Assembly: GCF_028283685.1 (NCBI RefSeq)
Contig: NZ_JAPWKF010000001.1
Location: 868,001 to 932,000 of the forward strand
Origin: Edaphobacter sp.
GTDB taxonomy: Bacteria > Acidobacteriota > Terriglobia > Terriglobales > Acidobacteriaceae
Length of the DNA stretch: 64,000 nucleotides
Reading direction: 5' to 3'
In this document: piece by piece, positions 19,187 to 28,094 of the stretch
How the letters are laid out: every line of letters begins with the position of its first letter
Position numbering within the stretch: the first letter of the stretch is position 1
Translations under genes and position numbers: made by a program
The notes under the pieces: model-generated
The model's database searches: none
Told to the model about the DNA's origin: nothing
Seen by the model: only the letters and a program-made list of their open reading frames with translations

Positions 19187-20824
19187 TCAAATGGCTGGCC
19201 CATATGGCGCGAGAGCAACGGTGCCGTACGGATTGAAGATCGTGTCGTTATGTGCAGCCGCGAAGCTCCACATCTGGCGCAGTAGCTCGCGGCGCGCCTC
19301 TTCTTCTCTTTCAGGAAGCTGTGGCCACGGAGATTTGGATCTGTGGGGCGCTCCGTTCATTGGTCCCGGCGAGGCCAGATTCGTCAGCTCGTGCGGATCG
19401 TCGCGAAGGCTGTAAAGCTCATCAAAGTCGAAGCCGTTGTAGACGTACTTCCAGTCCTTGCTCATCACGATGCGTTGTGTGTAGTAAAGCTCCACACCAT
19501 TCAGCTGGAAGTGGGTCATCTCTCTCCACTGCTTCGGCGCTTCGCCCTTGATCCACGGCAACAAACTCTTTCCAGAGATAGGGGCTGAACTTGCGACACC
19601 CGCCGCTTCCAGCAGAGTTGAGGCATAGTCGACATGCTCCACAAAGCCGTCGAGACGTCGTGCCTTCCCATTGGTGTAACGGGGCCAGCGGATAATCGCC
19701 GGGACATGATAGGCCTCACGGAAGGATGGGACTCCCTTCATCCAGAGGCCGTGAGCCGCTGCGTAGTCTCCGTGATCCGATGTGTAGATAACGATGGTGT
19801 TCTCGCCCTGTCCTGTCGCTTCGAGTGCATCGAGTAGCTCGCCGAAGAGAGCATCCTGCATGGAGCACTTAGCATAGTAGTGACGAAGTGCTTCTTTACT
19901 CTCGTTGTCGGAAAGCTGCGACCAGTATTGATAGCGCTGACGCTGATAGACACGCGGTTTGTCTTCAAGGTTGTCCCTGTAGCTCTCAGGGAGCACGGTC
20001 TTGTCGATGTCGTAGAGATCCACGAACCGCTGCGGTACGTTATACGGATCGTGCGCACCGCTGTTGGAGACCATGATGCACCACGGCTCGCTGGCGGCGG
20101 CCATCCTGTGCATGCCGTCGATGGCGGCACGAACAATCTTGGTGTCGTTCAGATCATCGTATCCAGTCGGTCCATGATTTGGCAGCGTCTTGTAGAGCTG
20201 GAGGTTTGACCATCCTGGACGAATAATCTCGCCGGGACTACGTTCATCGCCGTTCGCCAGATCCTCGTGCGCCTTCTGCAACTGCCTGGAGCGATCGTTC
20301 GCCTTCGAGCTCACCGTGTCCTGCTCCAGTGAACTGAGGTTCTCGAACCCGCAGGATTCAGGTGTGATGTCGCGCCCGACGTGGAGCTTGCCCGCGTAGC
20401 CCAGCTGATAGCCGGCCTGCCGCAGATCCTTGCCCCAGAACGGCGTGCCCTCGTAGGGATTGAAGTGAATGGCCGTATTGGTCGAGACATTGTTATAGAC
20501 TCCGTGCTCGGAGGGGTAGCGCCCGCTCATAAAGCTGGCGCGCGAAGGGCAACAGTGTGGTGCGGGGCAATGCGCGGAGTCGAAAGTGACCGCATCTCGG
20601 CGAAATCTGTCGAGATGCGGCTTAATAACCGGGCTCTCCGGCAGAACGGTGGCGCCATTCTGCTGATCGGGCATGAAGATGAGAATGTTCGGTGCATTTG
20701 CAGCACGAGAACCTTTGGCTGCGGCATTGCCCTGCGCCGCAGGTTGCTGGGCGGAAGCCTCAGGCGATCCTCCGGCAGCAAGCGTCGCCGCAGCCATGGT
20801 GGAGAGGAAGTGTCTACGATTCAT
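19187..20824 (-). CDS. Sulfatase with Tat signal
   Basis: A type I sulfatase that hydrolyses sulfate esters, of alkaline phosphatase fold. The N-terminus NRRHFLSTMAAATLAAGG is a twin-arginine signal, so it is exported folded. The signature C-x-P-x-R is present as CCPSR with Cys91, the residue converted to formylglycine, followed by RYPSEHG. GKLHVG and the metal-binding YTSDHGDYAAAHGLWMKG segments are also present. The length of 545 is usual. A GGGAG box lies 4 nt before the ATG at 20824. It lies downstream of a TonB receptor on the same strand (26-nt gap), suggesting uptake and desulfation of a sulfated substrate such as a polysaccharide. The substrate cannot be read from sequence. Confidence 0.9.
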   Translation of the reverse strand: MNRRHFLSTMAAATLAAGGSPEASAQQPAAQGNAAAKGSRAANAPNILIFMPDQQNGATVLPESPVIKPHLDRFRRDAVTFDSAHCPAPHCCPSRASFMSGRYPSEHGVYNNVSTNTAIHFNPYEGTPFWGKDLRQAGYQLGYAGKLHVGRDITPESCGFENLSSLEQDTVSSKANDRSRQLQKAHEDLANGDERSPGEIIRPGWSNLQLYKTLPNHGPTGYDDLNDTKIVRAAIDGMHRMAAASEPWCIMVSNSGAHDPYNVPQRFVDLYDIDKTVLPESYRDNLEDKPRVYQRQRYQYWSQLSDNESKEALRHYYAKCSMQDALFGELLDALEATGQGENTIVIYTSDHGDYAAAHGLWMKGVPSFREAYHVPAIIRWPRYTNGKARRLDGFVEHVDYASTLLEAAGVASSAPISGKSLLPWIKGEAPKQWREMTHFQLNGVELYYTQRIVMSKDWKYVYNGFDFDELYSLRDDPHELTNLASPGPMNGAPHRSKSPWPQLPEREEEARRELLRQMWSFAAAHNDTIFNPYGTVALAPYGPAI

Positions 20825-20850
20825 GAGGCTCCCGCCCTTTCTGAAGCAGT

Positions 20851-23800
20851 TTAGAATACGAACCTTCCGCCCACCTGAAGCTGGCGGGGAGAATACGATG
20901 AGGTGATGTAGCCGAACGACGCTGCACCATAGCTGGCCGCAGGTGTCGTCAGATTGGTATGGTTGAGCGCATTCGTTGCCTCTCCACGCAGTTGGAAGAC
21001 ACGCCCTTCACCGAAGCGGAAGCTGCGGATCAGAGAGAAGTCGAGCGAGGCGAACCCCGGACCACGAAGGCTGTTTCTCCGCTGCGTGCCAAACGAATAC
21101 GTTGCAGGCTGCGCGAACGATGCCGAGTTCAGCCAGAGCTGCTTCGGCCCACGCTCCGACTCCGAAAGATACGGATTGCCAACAATGTTGGCTCGCTGAG
21201 AACCGGACGAGAAGGCATTTGTATTGTTCGTATTCGTCGCTACGGTAAAAGGTGCCCCACTGTAAGCACGCGTCACATTGCCGACCGTCCAGCCACCGAT
21301 GACATGCCCCAGAACTCCTGTGCTCAGATAGCGGCGGCCAGGTCCCCAGGGGAGTTCGTACAACGCCGAGAAGACCAATTGGTGACGAATGTCATTCGAA
21401 GAAGGGCCGTAGTCCGAAGCGCGGTCGTAATAGTTGGAGTAAGCACCGCCATCGGACCCAAACGAAGAGCCACCCTCAAACGAGTTGTTGAGGAACTTCG
21501 CGTACGTATAGGTTGTATTGATGTTGAAGCCATTCTGGAAGCGACGGCTGATACGCACCATGCCCGCGTAATAATTGGAGTCGCTATTGGTGGGGACAAC
21601 GACCGAGACGGTGCCGAACTGTGGAAACGGTCGGTCCTTCTGTGAGCTGTGACCGACTCCGAGAATGCTCGGCGCAATCTGGTTGATACTCTGCGTCGAT
21701 CCAGCCAGCTTGTGCGCGACATTGCCGATACCTGAGACGTCGAGGACGAAGGAGCCCGGAAGCTGCTGCTGGATGTTGATATTGAACTGCGTCATGTAGC
21801 CCGATCGCTTGTTGAGAGCGTAGTAGTTGACCGCCGTGGTGGCCGCACTTCCCACCGCAACTGCGCCGTAGCTATCGTCAAGCGTAGCGCTTGATGTGGG
21901 TGCAGGAACACCGTTGCGAAGATAGAACGGCGCGGTGATGCCGTTGTCCGGAGTCGTGAGCGACTGCGAGGTGCTATAGCCGATCGCCGCGGCGTTCGGT
22001 TGTCCCGAGTCGAACGGATGAGCGAAGAAGACGCCGACGCCTCCGCGGATCACGGTGTTGCCGGGAGAGAAGGGCTGCCAGGCAAAGCCGAAGCGCGGGC
22101 CAAAGTTGTTGTAGTCGCCGTTGTAGGGTGTATTCCGATAGCCGTTGATTCCGAGAAACTTGATAACTCCCGGCGTGCCGGAGACGGGGTTGATCGCGTT
22201 GGGATCGAAGCTGTTCATGCGATTGTTTACATCGACGATGGGTGTATCCGTCTCCCAGCGAAGGCCTAGGTTCAGAGTGAGCTTTGGCGCAACCGTCCAA
22301 TCATCCTGAACGAAGGCCGCCCAGTAGTAACTATGACGATCAAGCTGCTGGGTCGATGCAGCAGCAAATGCCGTGGGAAACCCAAGGACGAGCGAGGCGA
22401 GGCCGTTGCCTGTTGCTGCATTGCTGGGAAGCCCCGTCGGTTGCGTAGCAAAGGTGAACGAGCCAGAGGCAGTTGACAGACTCTTTTCCTCATCCTCCGA
22501 GCGACGGACCTCGAAACCATACTTGAGTGAGTGACGACCGATTACCTGGCTCAGGTTATCGACCAGCTGAATGACATGGATGGGATACTGCTGGCGCTCC
22601 TGCGAGGTGCTCCCCAGGGGGCTGAATCCTGATGGCGCAAAGTTCGGAAAAGCATTGGACGATACACCGGTCAGTCCCAGTTGGGCCGGATAGTCTCCAC
22701 CCACGCCATCCGCAAACTGGTGGTAGGTTCGCACGTCATAGAGGAAGCGCAGATCGTTCACGACTGTGGAAGAGAAAGTATGTGCCCACTGCGCATACCC
22801 GATATGATCGTTCGACGTGCTGTTGGTCGTTGGATCGGCGCCACGCAATGGATATACCGAAGCGTTATCCGTTGCACCGCGCGTGAAGATATAGCGCAGC
22901 ACAAGACGATCGTTCGCCGTCAGATTGTGATCCACGCGGCCGAGATAGAAGTCCGTGTTATTAGTGAGCAGATCATTGGCGCGATAGTTGTTCGCTCCAG
23001 ACACATTATCAGGAGTACGGTTCGGCAGCGGATAGTAGTTGAGAACTGCAGCTGCAACCGGGTCGATGCGGCTCTGCGGGATGATGTTATTGGCGAAGCG
23101 CGAGCGAGTGGTCACGCCTCCGATGGTTGTCGTCGTTAGCGGATCGTAGATCGGAATCAGCTTTCCGGTAGAGTCATATGTCTGCGAGAAGTCACCACCG
23201 CGCTGCAATACCGTAGGCACGGTCAAGGTTGTTGTGGAGCCGGTCTTTTGACGTGTTCCTTCATAAGAGAAGAAGAAGAACGTCTTGTTGCGAACGACGG
23301 GACCTCCGATCGTTCCGCCAAAGACGTTGTAACGCAGCTTCGGCTTCGTCGTCGCGAAGTACCCCGACGAATCGAAGGCATCGTTGCGGATGAACTCATA
23401 CGCGGTACCGTGAAAACCGTTGGTGCCTGCCTTGGTGTTCTGAATGATGATGCCGCTGGCCGAACCGCCAAACTCTGCGGCGTAATTATTGCTGATGACA
23501 CCGATCTCCTGCACGGCATCAGCCGGAGGGCTGACCTCGTACGATCCGTTACCGATGCGGATATTTTGCCCCGAACCACCATCAAGCCACGTCATGCCGC
23601 TCTTGCTGCGGCCTCCCGACAGGCTGTAGTTTGAGGAGTCAATAAAAACCGCGCCACCGGTAAGGCCCACGATATTCATCGAGGTTCTGTTGCCCAGCGG
23701 CAACTCGGCGACGCTGCGTGCTTCGATCGTCTGGCCGATCGACGAGGTGCTGGTCTCCAGTGCCGCACCATGCTCCGTCACCGTCACACTCTGATCGACC

Positions 23801-24147
23801 GAGCCGTTCTGCAGCTTGCCGTTCACCTCCAAAACCTGACTGGTGCTGAGGTTGAGACCTTCCTGCAGCCAGCGGCGGAAGCCATCGTGCTCAACGTTAA
23901 CGCGGTATGTGCCTACGTTCAACGCGGGAACGTTATAGCGACCATCATTGTTGGTCTTTGTACGGATGGCCACGCCTGTGTCCTTGTTGGTCACAATGAC
24001 AGTGGAGTCGGAGAGGGCAGCTCCGTCAGCATCCGTGATTACGCCCGTGATGGTTCCCTGTGTCGATTGAGCAACAAGAGATGAGTGTGCAACTGAGAGC
24101 AAAAAGACAAAGAAGAAGAGCCGTGCGGCATGGCCAAAGCGAAGCAT
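20851..24147 (-). CDS. Oar-like TonB-dependent receptor (sulfatase locus)
   Basis: An outer-membrane receptor of about 1098 residues. The ATG at 24147 has an AAAGGA box and begins a signal peptide (LFFFVFLLSVAHSSLVAQ). Then comes a carboxypeptidase-regulatory domain (TQGTITGVITDADGAALSDS), a plug (AELPLGNRTSMNIVGLTGG, AEFGGSASGIIIQN) and a beta-barrel ending in Phe (VGGRFVF). It lies between two sulfatase genes in the same orientation. By analogy with SusC-like systems it should import a product of extracellular or surface degradation, but no SusD-like partner is present. Confidence 0.88.
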   Translation of the reverse strand: MLRFGHAARLFFFVFLLSVAHSSLVAQSTQGTITGVITDADGAALSDSTVIVTNKDTGVAIRTKTNNDGRYNVPALNVGTYRVNVEHDGFRRWLQEGLNLSTSQVLEVNGKLQNGSVDQSVTVTEHGAALETSTSSIGQTIEARSVAELPLGNRTSMNIVGLTGGAVFIDSSNYSLSGGRSKSGMTWLDGGSGQNIRIGNGSYEVSPPADAVQEIGVISNNYAAEFGGSASGIIIQNTKAGTNGFHGTAYEFIRNDAFDSSGYFATTKPKLRYNVFGGTIGGPVVRNKTFFFFSYEGTRQKTGSTTTLTVPTVLQRGGDFSQTYDSTGKLIPIYDPLTTTTIGGVTTRSRFANNIIPQSRIDPVAAAVLNYYPLPNRTPDNVSGANNYRANDLLTNNTDFYLGRVDHNLTANDRLVLRYIFTRGATDNASVYPLRGADPTTNSTSNDHIGYAQWAHTFSSTVVNDLRFLYDVRTYHQFADGVGGDYPAQLGLTGVSSNAFPNFAPSGFSPLGSTSQERQQYPIHVIQLVDNLSQVIGRHSLKYGFEVRRSEDEEKSLSTASGSFTFATQPTGLPSNAATGNGLASLVLGFPTAFAAASTQQLDRHSYYWAAFVQDDWTVAPKLTLNLGLRWETDTPIVDVNNRMNSFDPNAINPVSGTPGVIKFLGINGYRNTPYNGDYNNFGPRFGFAWQPFSPGNTVIRGGVGVFFAHPFDSGQPNAAAIGYSTSQSLTTPDNGITAPFYLRNGVPAPTSSATLDDSYGAVAVGSAATTAVNYYALNKRSGYMTQFNINIQQQLPGSFVLDVSGIGNVAHKLAGSTQSINQIAPSILGVGHSSQKDRPFPQFGTVSVVVPTNSDSNYYAGMVRISRRFQNGFNINTTYTYAKFLNNSFEGGSSFGSDGGAYSNYYDRASDYGPSSNDIRHQLVFSALYELPWGPGRRYLSTGVLGHVIGGWTVGNVTRAYSGAPFTVATNTNNTNAFSSGSQRANIVGNPYLSESERGPKQLWLNSASFAQPATYSFGTQRRNSLRGPGFASLDFSLIRSFRFGEGRVFQLRGEATNALNHTNLTTPAASYGAASFGYITSSYSPRQLQVGGRFVF

Positions 24148-24330
24148 GTTTGTTCCTTTCGTGGTTCGAGCGAGACAGGCGCAGACAGCTGTCATGGAGG
24201 GACAGCTGTCCCGGAGCCTGCGCGCAAATGCGTTGAGATTGTGAGGGGTGATTAGTTGTTCAACAACAGCGCATCAAAAGCTGCGGTATCAGCCGACAGC
24301 TCGTCAAGGTCACTGCTTGAGATCGCAGGT

Positions 24331-25736
24331 TCATGACTGAGGATCCGGATACTCCGCGGAGGGAATATGGGTACGGACGATGAAGTCATCGAGGTGCTTG
24401 ACGACATCGACGTTCTGAGCGGCGATGTCGTGCTGCTCAGAAGGATCTTTGGATAGGTCGTAGAGTTCCAGCGGAGCGCCTCGCTTCAGGCGTACTGCTT
24501 TCCACCGCCCCCAACGTGCCGCCTGCCTAAACTCCGGCTCGTAGAACTCCCAATACAAAATGCGATCAGGTGCCTTACGAGAAGGATTGAGCAGGAACGG
24601 CTTGATGCTGAGACCGTCAGAGTTCTGCGGCGACGCACCAGCAAGATCAAGAGCTGTCGGCAGGAAGTCAGGAAAATACGTAGGTACGGAGCAGGTCTTG
24701 CCTGCAGGTACGTGCTGTGGCCAACGCACGATCAGCGGATCGCGGATACCGCCCTCGTACATATCGCGCTTGTAGCCCTGCAGGATACCGTTCGAGTCAA
24801 AGAAGTTGACAACCTTTGTTTGCTGCTCTGTCGGCTCAGAGCGCGGCCCGTTATCGGAGGCGAAGAACACGACCGTCTGCTCATCGATGCCGGTCGCCTT
24901 GAGCGTATCGAGAATTTCTCCGATGCCACGATCCATGTACTCGATCATGGAGGCGTAGGTCTTCTCATCGTTGTCCCACGACTCGTTGGCATAGGAGCCT
25001 TGAGTCGGCGCGATATATGGGCTGTGCGGACTCGAGTAAGCAACGTACAGGAAGAAGGGATCGGCATGATTCCTGCGGATGAACTCCTGCGCATCCTCAC
25101 TCACGATCTCGGTCTCATAACGTCCCTGTCGCTTGTCACTGTTCTCAGGAATCTCAACGATCTCTTCGTTGTGATAGCGGCGATGGGGGAAGTAGCCCTG
25201 GCTGCTTCCATCCTGGGTGAGCCACCCCTTGAACTCATCAAAGCCATGGCGCGTAGGAATTGCCTGCGGTCATAGCCATCAAGATGCCACTTCCCAACCA
25301 GGCCTGTGTGATAGCCGGCCAGCTTCAGATAGTCAGCGATGGTGCGATCCTGCGGCAGCAGAGAGGCACGACGAATCTCCTCCTTGCCCTTGAAGCCGAC
25401 TCGACCAGCCGCCAACGCGAAGTTATCTCGCACACGCGTATGCCCCGTGTTCAACCCCGTCATCAGGGTGCTACGCGATGGGGAGCAGACTGGAGCACCG
25501 GCGTAGGCATCTGTAAACTGGACACCTTCGCGCGCAAGACGATCGATCGTGGGCGTGCGGAACTTCTTCTGGCCATAGGCTCCGGTATCGCCATAGCCCA
25601 TATCGTCCGCAAGGATGAAGATGATATTGGGGCGACGATTCCCGCGAGCGACGGAGGCAAGAGCCGATACCGTTGAAGCCGCAAAGGCAGACTGCAGAAA
25701 TAATCGTCGCGAAATCTTATCAGGAATAACAGGCAT
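24331..25736 (-). pseudogene. Sulfatase with Tat signal, split by a frameshift
   Basis: A second type I sulfatase, about 468 residues if intact. The 5' part (25736 down) has a Tat signal (SRRLFLQSAFAASTVSALA), the metal-binding ILADDMGYGD and the formylglycine motif CSPSR with Cys84. After GKWHLDGYDRRQ the frame goes out of register. Shifting by one base near 25255-25268 restores AIPTRHGFDEFKGW and continues into the 3' frame with FASDNGPRSEPTEQQ, stopping at 24331. A single lost base accounts for the break. It resembles arylsulfatase A-type enzymes. It heads the minus-strand sulfatase/receptor cluster. It is either a recent pseudogene or an assembly error. Confidence 0.82.
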
Positions 25737-26642
25737 GCTTGATCTCGGCTCGGTAAGCCACTGGAGGAAAGTACATAAAGCGGCTCTGCCGAAACAACAA
25801 ACCCACTCCGAGAGAGTGGGTTACATGCGATAAAGCAAAAAAATATCGCTACACCTGAATTAATTCAGGACACACCACTCGTACTGCAAAATGCTTGCGA
25901 CAACAACCGCAACAAAGCTGCTTCAGAGTGTTGATCATTATGTTTAAAGTCTCATGGATATCGAACATGGTCAAGCTGCCCTGGAACCCTGATGAAGGGC
26001 TGAATAGGTCTGGTCAACCATATCTCTTCTGATAAGAGAGCCAGGTTTGACCATGACCTCCTTGAGGTTGGACATTCATGTTCGTTCAAGGAGTGCGGGC
26101 TTATTGGCAAGCGCTCGCCAAAATTATTGATAACTCGGATTGCGGGTTGTCCTCTAAAGTCGTCAAAGACCACTTTCATCTGAGATGAGCTTCTACTTCC
26201 CTGTCCGTCCACGCTTTGTGCTCATAAGAGACTTTGTTCATTTGCTTGGTAAAGCCTACAAACCAAGTGAGGACACTTCGTTTGTGCTGCTATGGTCTCT
26301 CAATGGTCTAAATCTCTGTTAGGAGTTCGCTTGTAGATTTGGCCACTCGGTCCAATCGGCCTACCCATTTCCAATGAAATTTAAACATCTCCCTCCCGAA
26401 AGATCGACCGCGCTTACCGTCTGCCTAAGAATAGATAACCGTATGACAACACAGAACGAATCATTTCGCGTGATCTCCCTTGCCGCGGGAATGCCTGCTC
26501 TTCATCTGTAGTTCCGGAGCACGTTTCCATGCTATCTCTGGGCCGATGTAGTAAGCTTTTTACATGAATCGCTTGACCCAGAACCGCGCATGTTGTGGCG
26601 CCTGTATGGTACACGCATACCTGTGTCTTCTGGCTGAGCGAG
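25737..26642. other. Long intergenic region, no gene recognised
   Basis: About 0.9 kb of lower-GC DNA between sulfatase 2 (minus) and the encapsulin operon (plus). The longest frame (25952-26212, minus) has no recognisable motif, no ribosome binding site and unusual composition, so I do not call it. A 9-bp hairpin lies near the left end and a two-hairpin leader follows at the right end. The promoters of the flanking divergent units must lie here. Confidence 0.5.
25800..25822. repeat. Perfect 9-bp hairpin upstream of sulfatase 2
   Basis: AACCCACTC at 25800-25808 and GAGTGGGTT at 25814-25822 flank a 5-nt loop. It lies about 65 bp upstream of the sulfatase 2 start, so it could be an operator or a 5' leader hairpin on the minus strand. 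Neither side has a clean T tract, which argues against a Rho-independent terminator. Confidence 0.4.
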
Positions 26643-26672
26643 ATTCCTGAAAGGACTGATTTTTTCAGGAAT
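26643..26672 (+). promoter_or_regulatory. Leader hairpin 1 upstream of the encapsulin operon
   Basis: ATTCCTGAAA at 26643-26652 pairs perfectly with TTTCAGGAAT at 26663-26672 around a 10-nt loop. It lies 10 nt before a terminator-like hairpin and 73 nt before the rhodanese start. The tandem arrangement suggests a structured 5' leader with a role in regulating the sulfur operon. I do not recognise a known riboswitch consensus. Confidence 0.45.
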
Positions 26673-26682
26673 CGAACCGATG

Positions 26683-26722
26683 ACCCACCGCCAGAGGACT
26701 TGGCCGGTGGGTTTTGTTTTTG
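26683..26722 (+). terminator. Terminator-like hairpin just before the rhodanese ribosome binding site
   Basis: ACCCACCG at 26683-26690 pairs with CGGTGGGT at 26705-26712; an inner CCA/TGG extends the stem across one bulge, leaving a 7-nt loop. It is followed by TTTGTTTTTG, a near-perfect U tract. The AAGGAG box of the rhodanese gene begins 8 nt further on. A terminator this close to the gene on the same strand points to transcription attenuation, or less likely to the end of a short upstream RNA. Confidence 0.6.
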
Positions 26723-26744
26723 TAGCAAGAAGGAGAAGTCAGAC

Positions 26745-27065
26745 GTGAGTGTTCCGGAAATTCAGGCTGAAGAATTGAAGCATCGCCTCGATCTTGGCGA
26801 CAAACTTTTTTTGTTGGATGTTCGCGACGAGTACGAGTTCGAGATCTCCAATATCGGCGGGCATCTGATCCCTCTACCCCAGCTCTCGAAACGCCTCTCA
26901 GAATTGAGCGAAAACGAGGAGATAGTGGCTGTCTGCAAGCACGGCCCGCGCGGGGTAAAAGCGGTCGAGTTCCTGCAGAAGCACGGCTTCCAGAAGGTCT
27001 CGAACCTGCGGGGCGGGATTCATGCCTGGTCGGACCGGGTGGACCGCAAGGTTCGCAAATACTAG
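26745..27065 (+). CDS. Rhodanese-like sulfurtransferase of the encapsulin operon
   Basis: A 106-residue single-domain rhodanese, which moves sulfane sulfur via an active-site cysteine persulfide. LLDVRDEYEFEISNIGGH is the typical first half, and the active loop CKHGPRG puts the catalytic Cys at residue 64; NLRGGIHAWS ends the domain. The GTG start at 26745 is chosen for the AAGGAG box 9 nt upstream; the open frame upstream runs through the leader hairpins and is not protein-like. It is 108 bp before the shell gene on the same strand. Rhodaneses commonly accompany family 2A encapsulins, so it may pass sulfur to or from the desulfurase. Confidence 0.9.
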   Translation: MSVPEIQAEELKHRLDLGDKLFLLDVRDEYEFEISNIGGHLIPLPQLSKRLSELSENEEIVAVCKHGPRGVKAVEFLQKHGFQKVSNLRGGIHAWSDRVDRKVRKY

Positions 27066-27173
27066 GTCATGGACAAACTGGCGGTTTGAAGGCAATTTCA
27101 TTTTTTATGTAGTTGCCGGTATGCTTCCGCTACAATCTGGACGCATTAGATACACGTGTGCAAGGAGTCTTCC

Positions 27174-28094
27174 GTGGCTGACACAACGAATCGCTCTTCC
27201 CTCGGCGAACAGGCAGCATATCAACTAGCGAATGTGACCAAGACTGCTCCTATCTATGGAGCGGTGACGCCGAGATGGCTGGTTCGGCTGCTGGACTGGA
27301 AGCCCCTCGAATCCGGCATCTTTCGTCGGAACCGGGTCGTCGAAGAGAAGCCCATCGATGTGCTGTGCGGGCATGTCGACGACTCCGAGATTCCTGAGAC
27401 CTACGCCGATTATGAAGAGACGCCTCGCGAGTATCGCCTGAGCAGCATCAATGCGCTGGTCAACGTGCAGACCCGGATCAGCGATCTCTTCAGCAATCCC
27501 TACGACCAGGTTCGCGAGCAGCTTCGCGTCACCATCGAAGGCGTAAAGGAGCGGCAGGAGAATGAGCTGCTGAACAACGCCGATTACGGCCTGCTGAACA
27601 ATATTGCCGACTCCCAGAAGATTTCGACGCGCAAGGGCGCTCCGACACCGGACGATCTGGACGAGCTTCTGACGAAGGTGTGGAAGGAGCCCTCCTTCTT
27701 CCTGGCCCATCCGCGCGCTATTGCCGCCTTCGGCCGCGAGTGCACACGCCGCGGTGTGCCTCCTCCTACGGTGAATCTCTTCGGCAGCCCCTTCCTTACC
27801 TGGCGCGGCGTTCCGATCATCTCGACCGACAAGATACGGGTTACCGGCAAGGTGCCCAAGACGCAGATCCTGCTCATCCGCTCCGGCGAGCGCAAGCAGG
27901 GCGTCATCGGCCTCTTTCAGCCTGGACTTCCGGGCGAGCAGAGCCCCGGCCTCTCCGTGCGCTTTGCCGGGATCGACAAGCGCGGACTCGCCTCCTATCT
28001 CATCTCGCTTTATTGCGCGGCCTCTGTCCTCACAGACGACGCCATTGCAACGCTGGAGAACGTTGAGGTAGGAAACTACCATGAGTACAAGTGA
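27174..28094 (+). CDS. Family 2A encapsulin shell protein (SrpI-like)
   Basis: A 306-residue HK97-fold major shell protein of the family 2A encapsulins (SrpI type), which self-assembles into a protein nanocompartment. Family features are visible: LANVTKTAPIYGAVTPRWL at the N-terminus, the E-loop-like EETPREYRLSSINALVNVQT, KEPSFFLAHPRAIAAFGREC, GVPIISTDKI and the C-terminal CAASVLTDDAIATLENV. There is no cyclic-nucleotide-binding insert, which separates it from family 2B. I chose GTG at 27174, 6 nt after an AAGGAG box; a GTG at 27156 lacks one. Its last 14 nt overlap the desulfurase gene, its presumed cargo. Confidence 0.93.
   Translation: MADTTNRSSLGEQAAYQLANVTKTAPIYGAVTPRWLVRLLDWKPLESGIFRRNRVVEEKPIDVLCGHVDDSEIPETYADYEETPREYRLSSINALVNVQTRISDLFSNPYDQVREQLRVTIEGVKERQENELLNNADYGLLNNIADSQKISTRKGAPTPDDLDELLTKVWKEPSFFLAHPRAIAAFGRECTRRGVPPPTVNLFGSPFLTWRGVPIISTDKIRVTGKVPKTQILLIRSGERKQGVIGLFQPGLPGEQSPGLSVRFAGIDKRGLASYLISLYCAASVLTDDAIATLENVEVGNYHEYK

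Noticed and set aside
25952..26212. 86-codon minus-strand frame in the long intergenic region
   Set aside because: No ribosome binding site, no recognisable motif and odd composition; likely chance.
26664..26680. tRNA T-loop-like string on the minus strand (GGTTCGATTCC)
   Set aside because: The flanks do not form a T arm, and no anticodon arm, D arm or acceptor stem can be built around it; the bases belong to the leader hairpins.
27113..27136. Promoter for the encapsulin gene (TTGCCG and TACAAT)
   Set aside because: The spacing of 12 nt is too short for a sigma-70 promoter; only the TACAAT is a reasonable -10 box.
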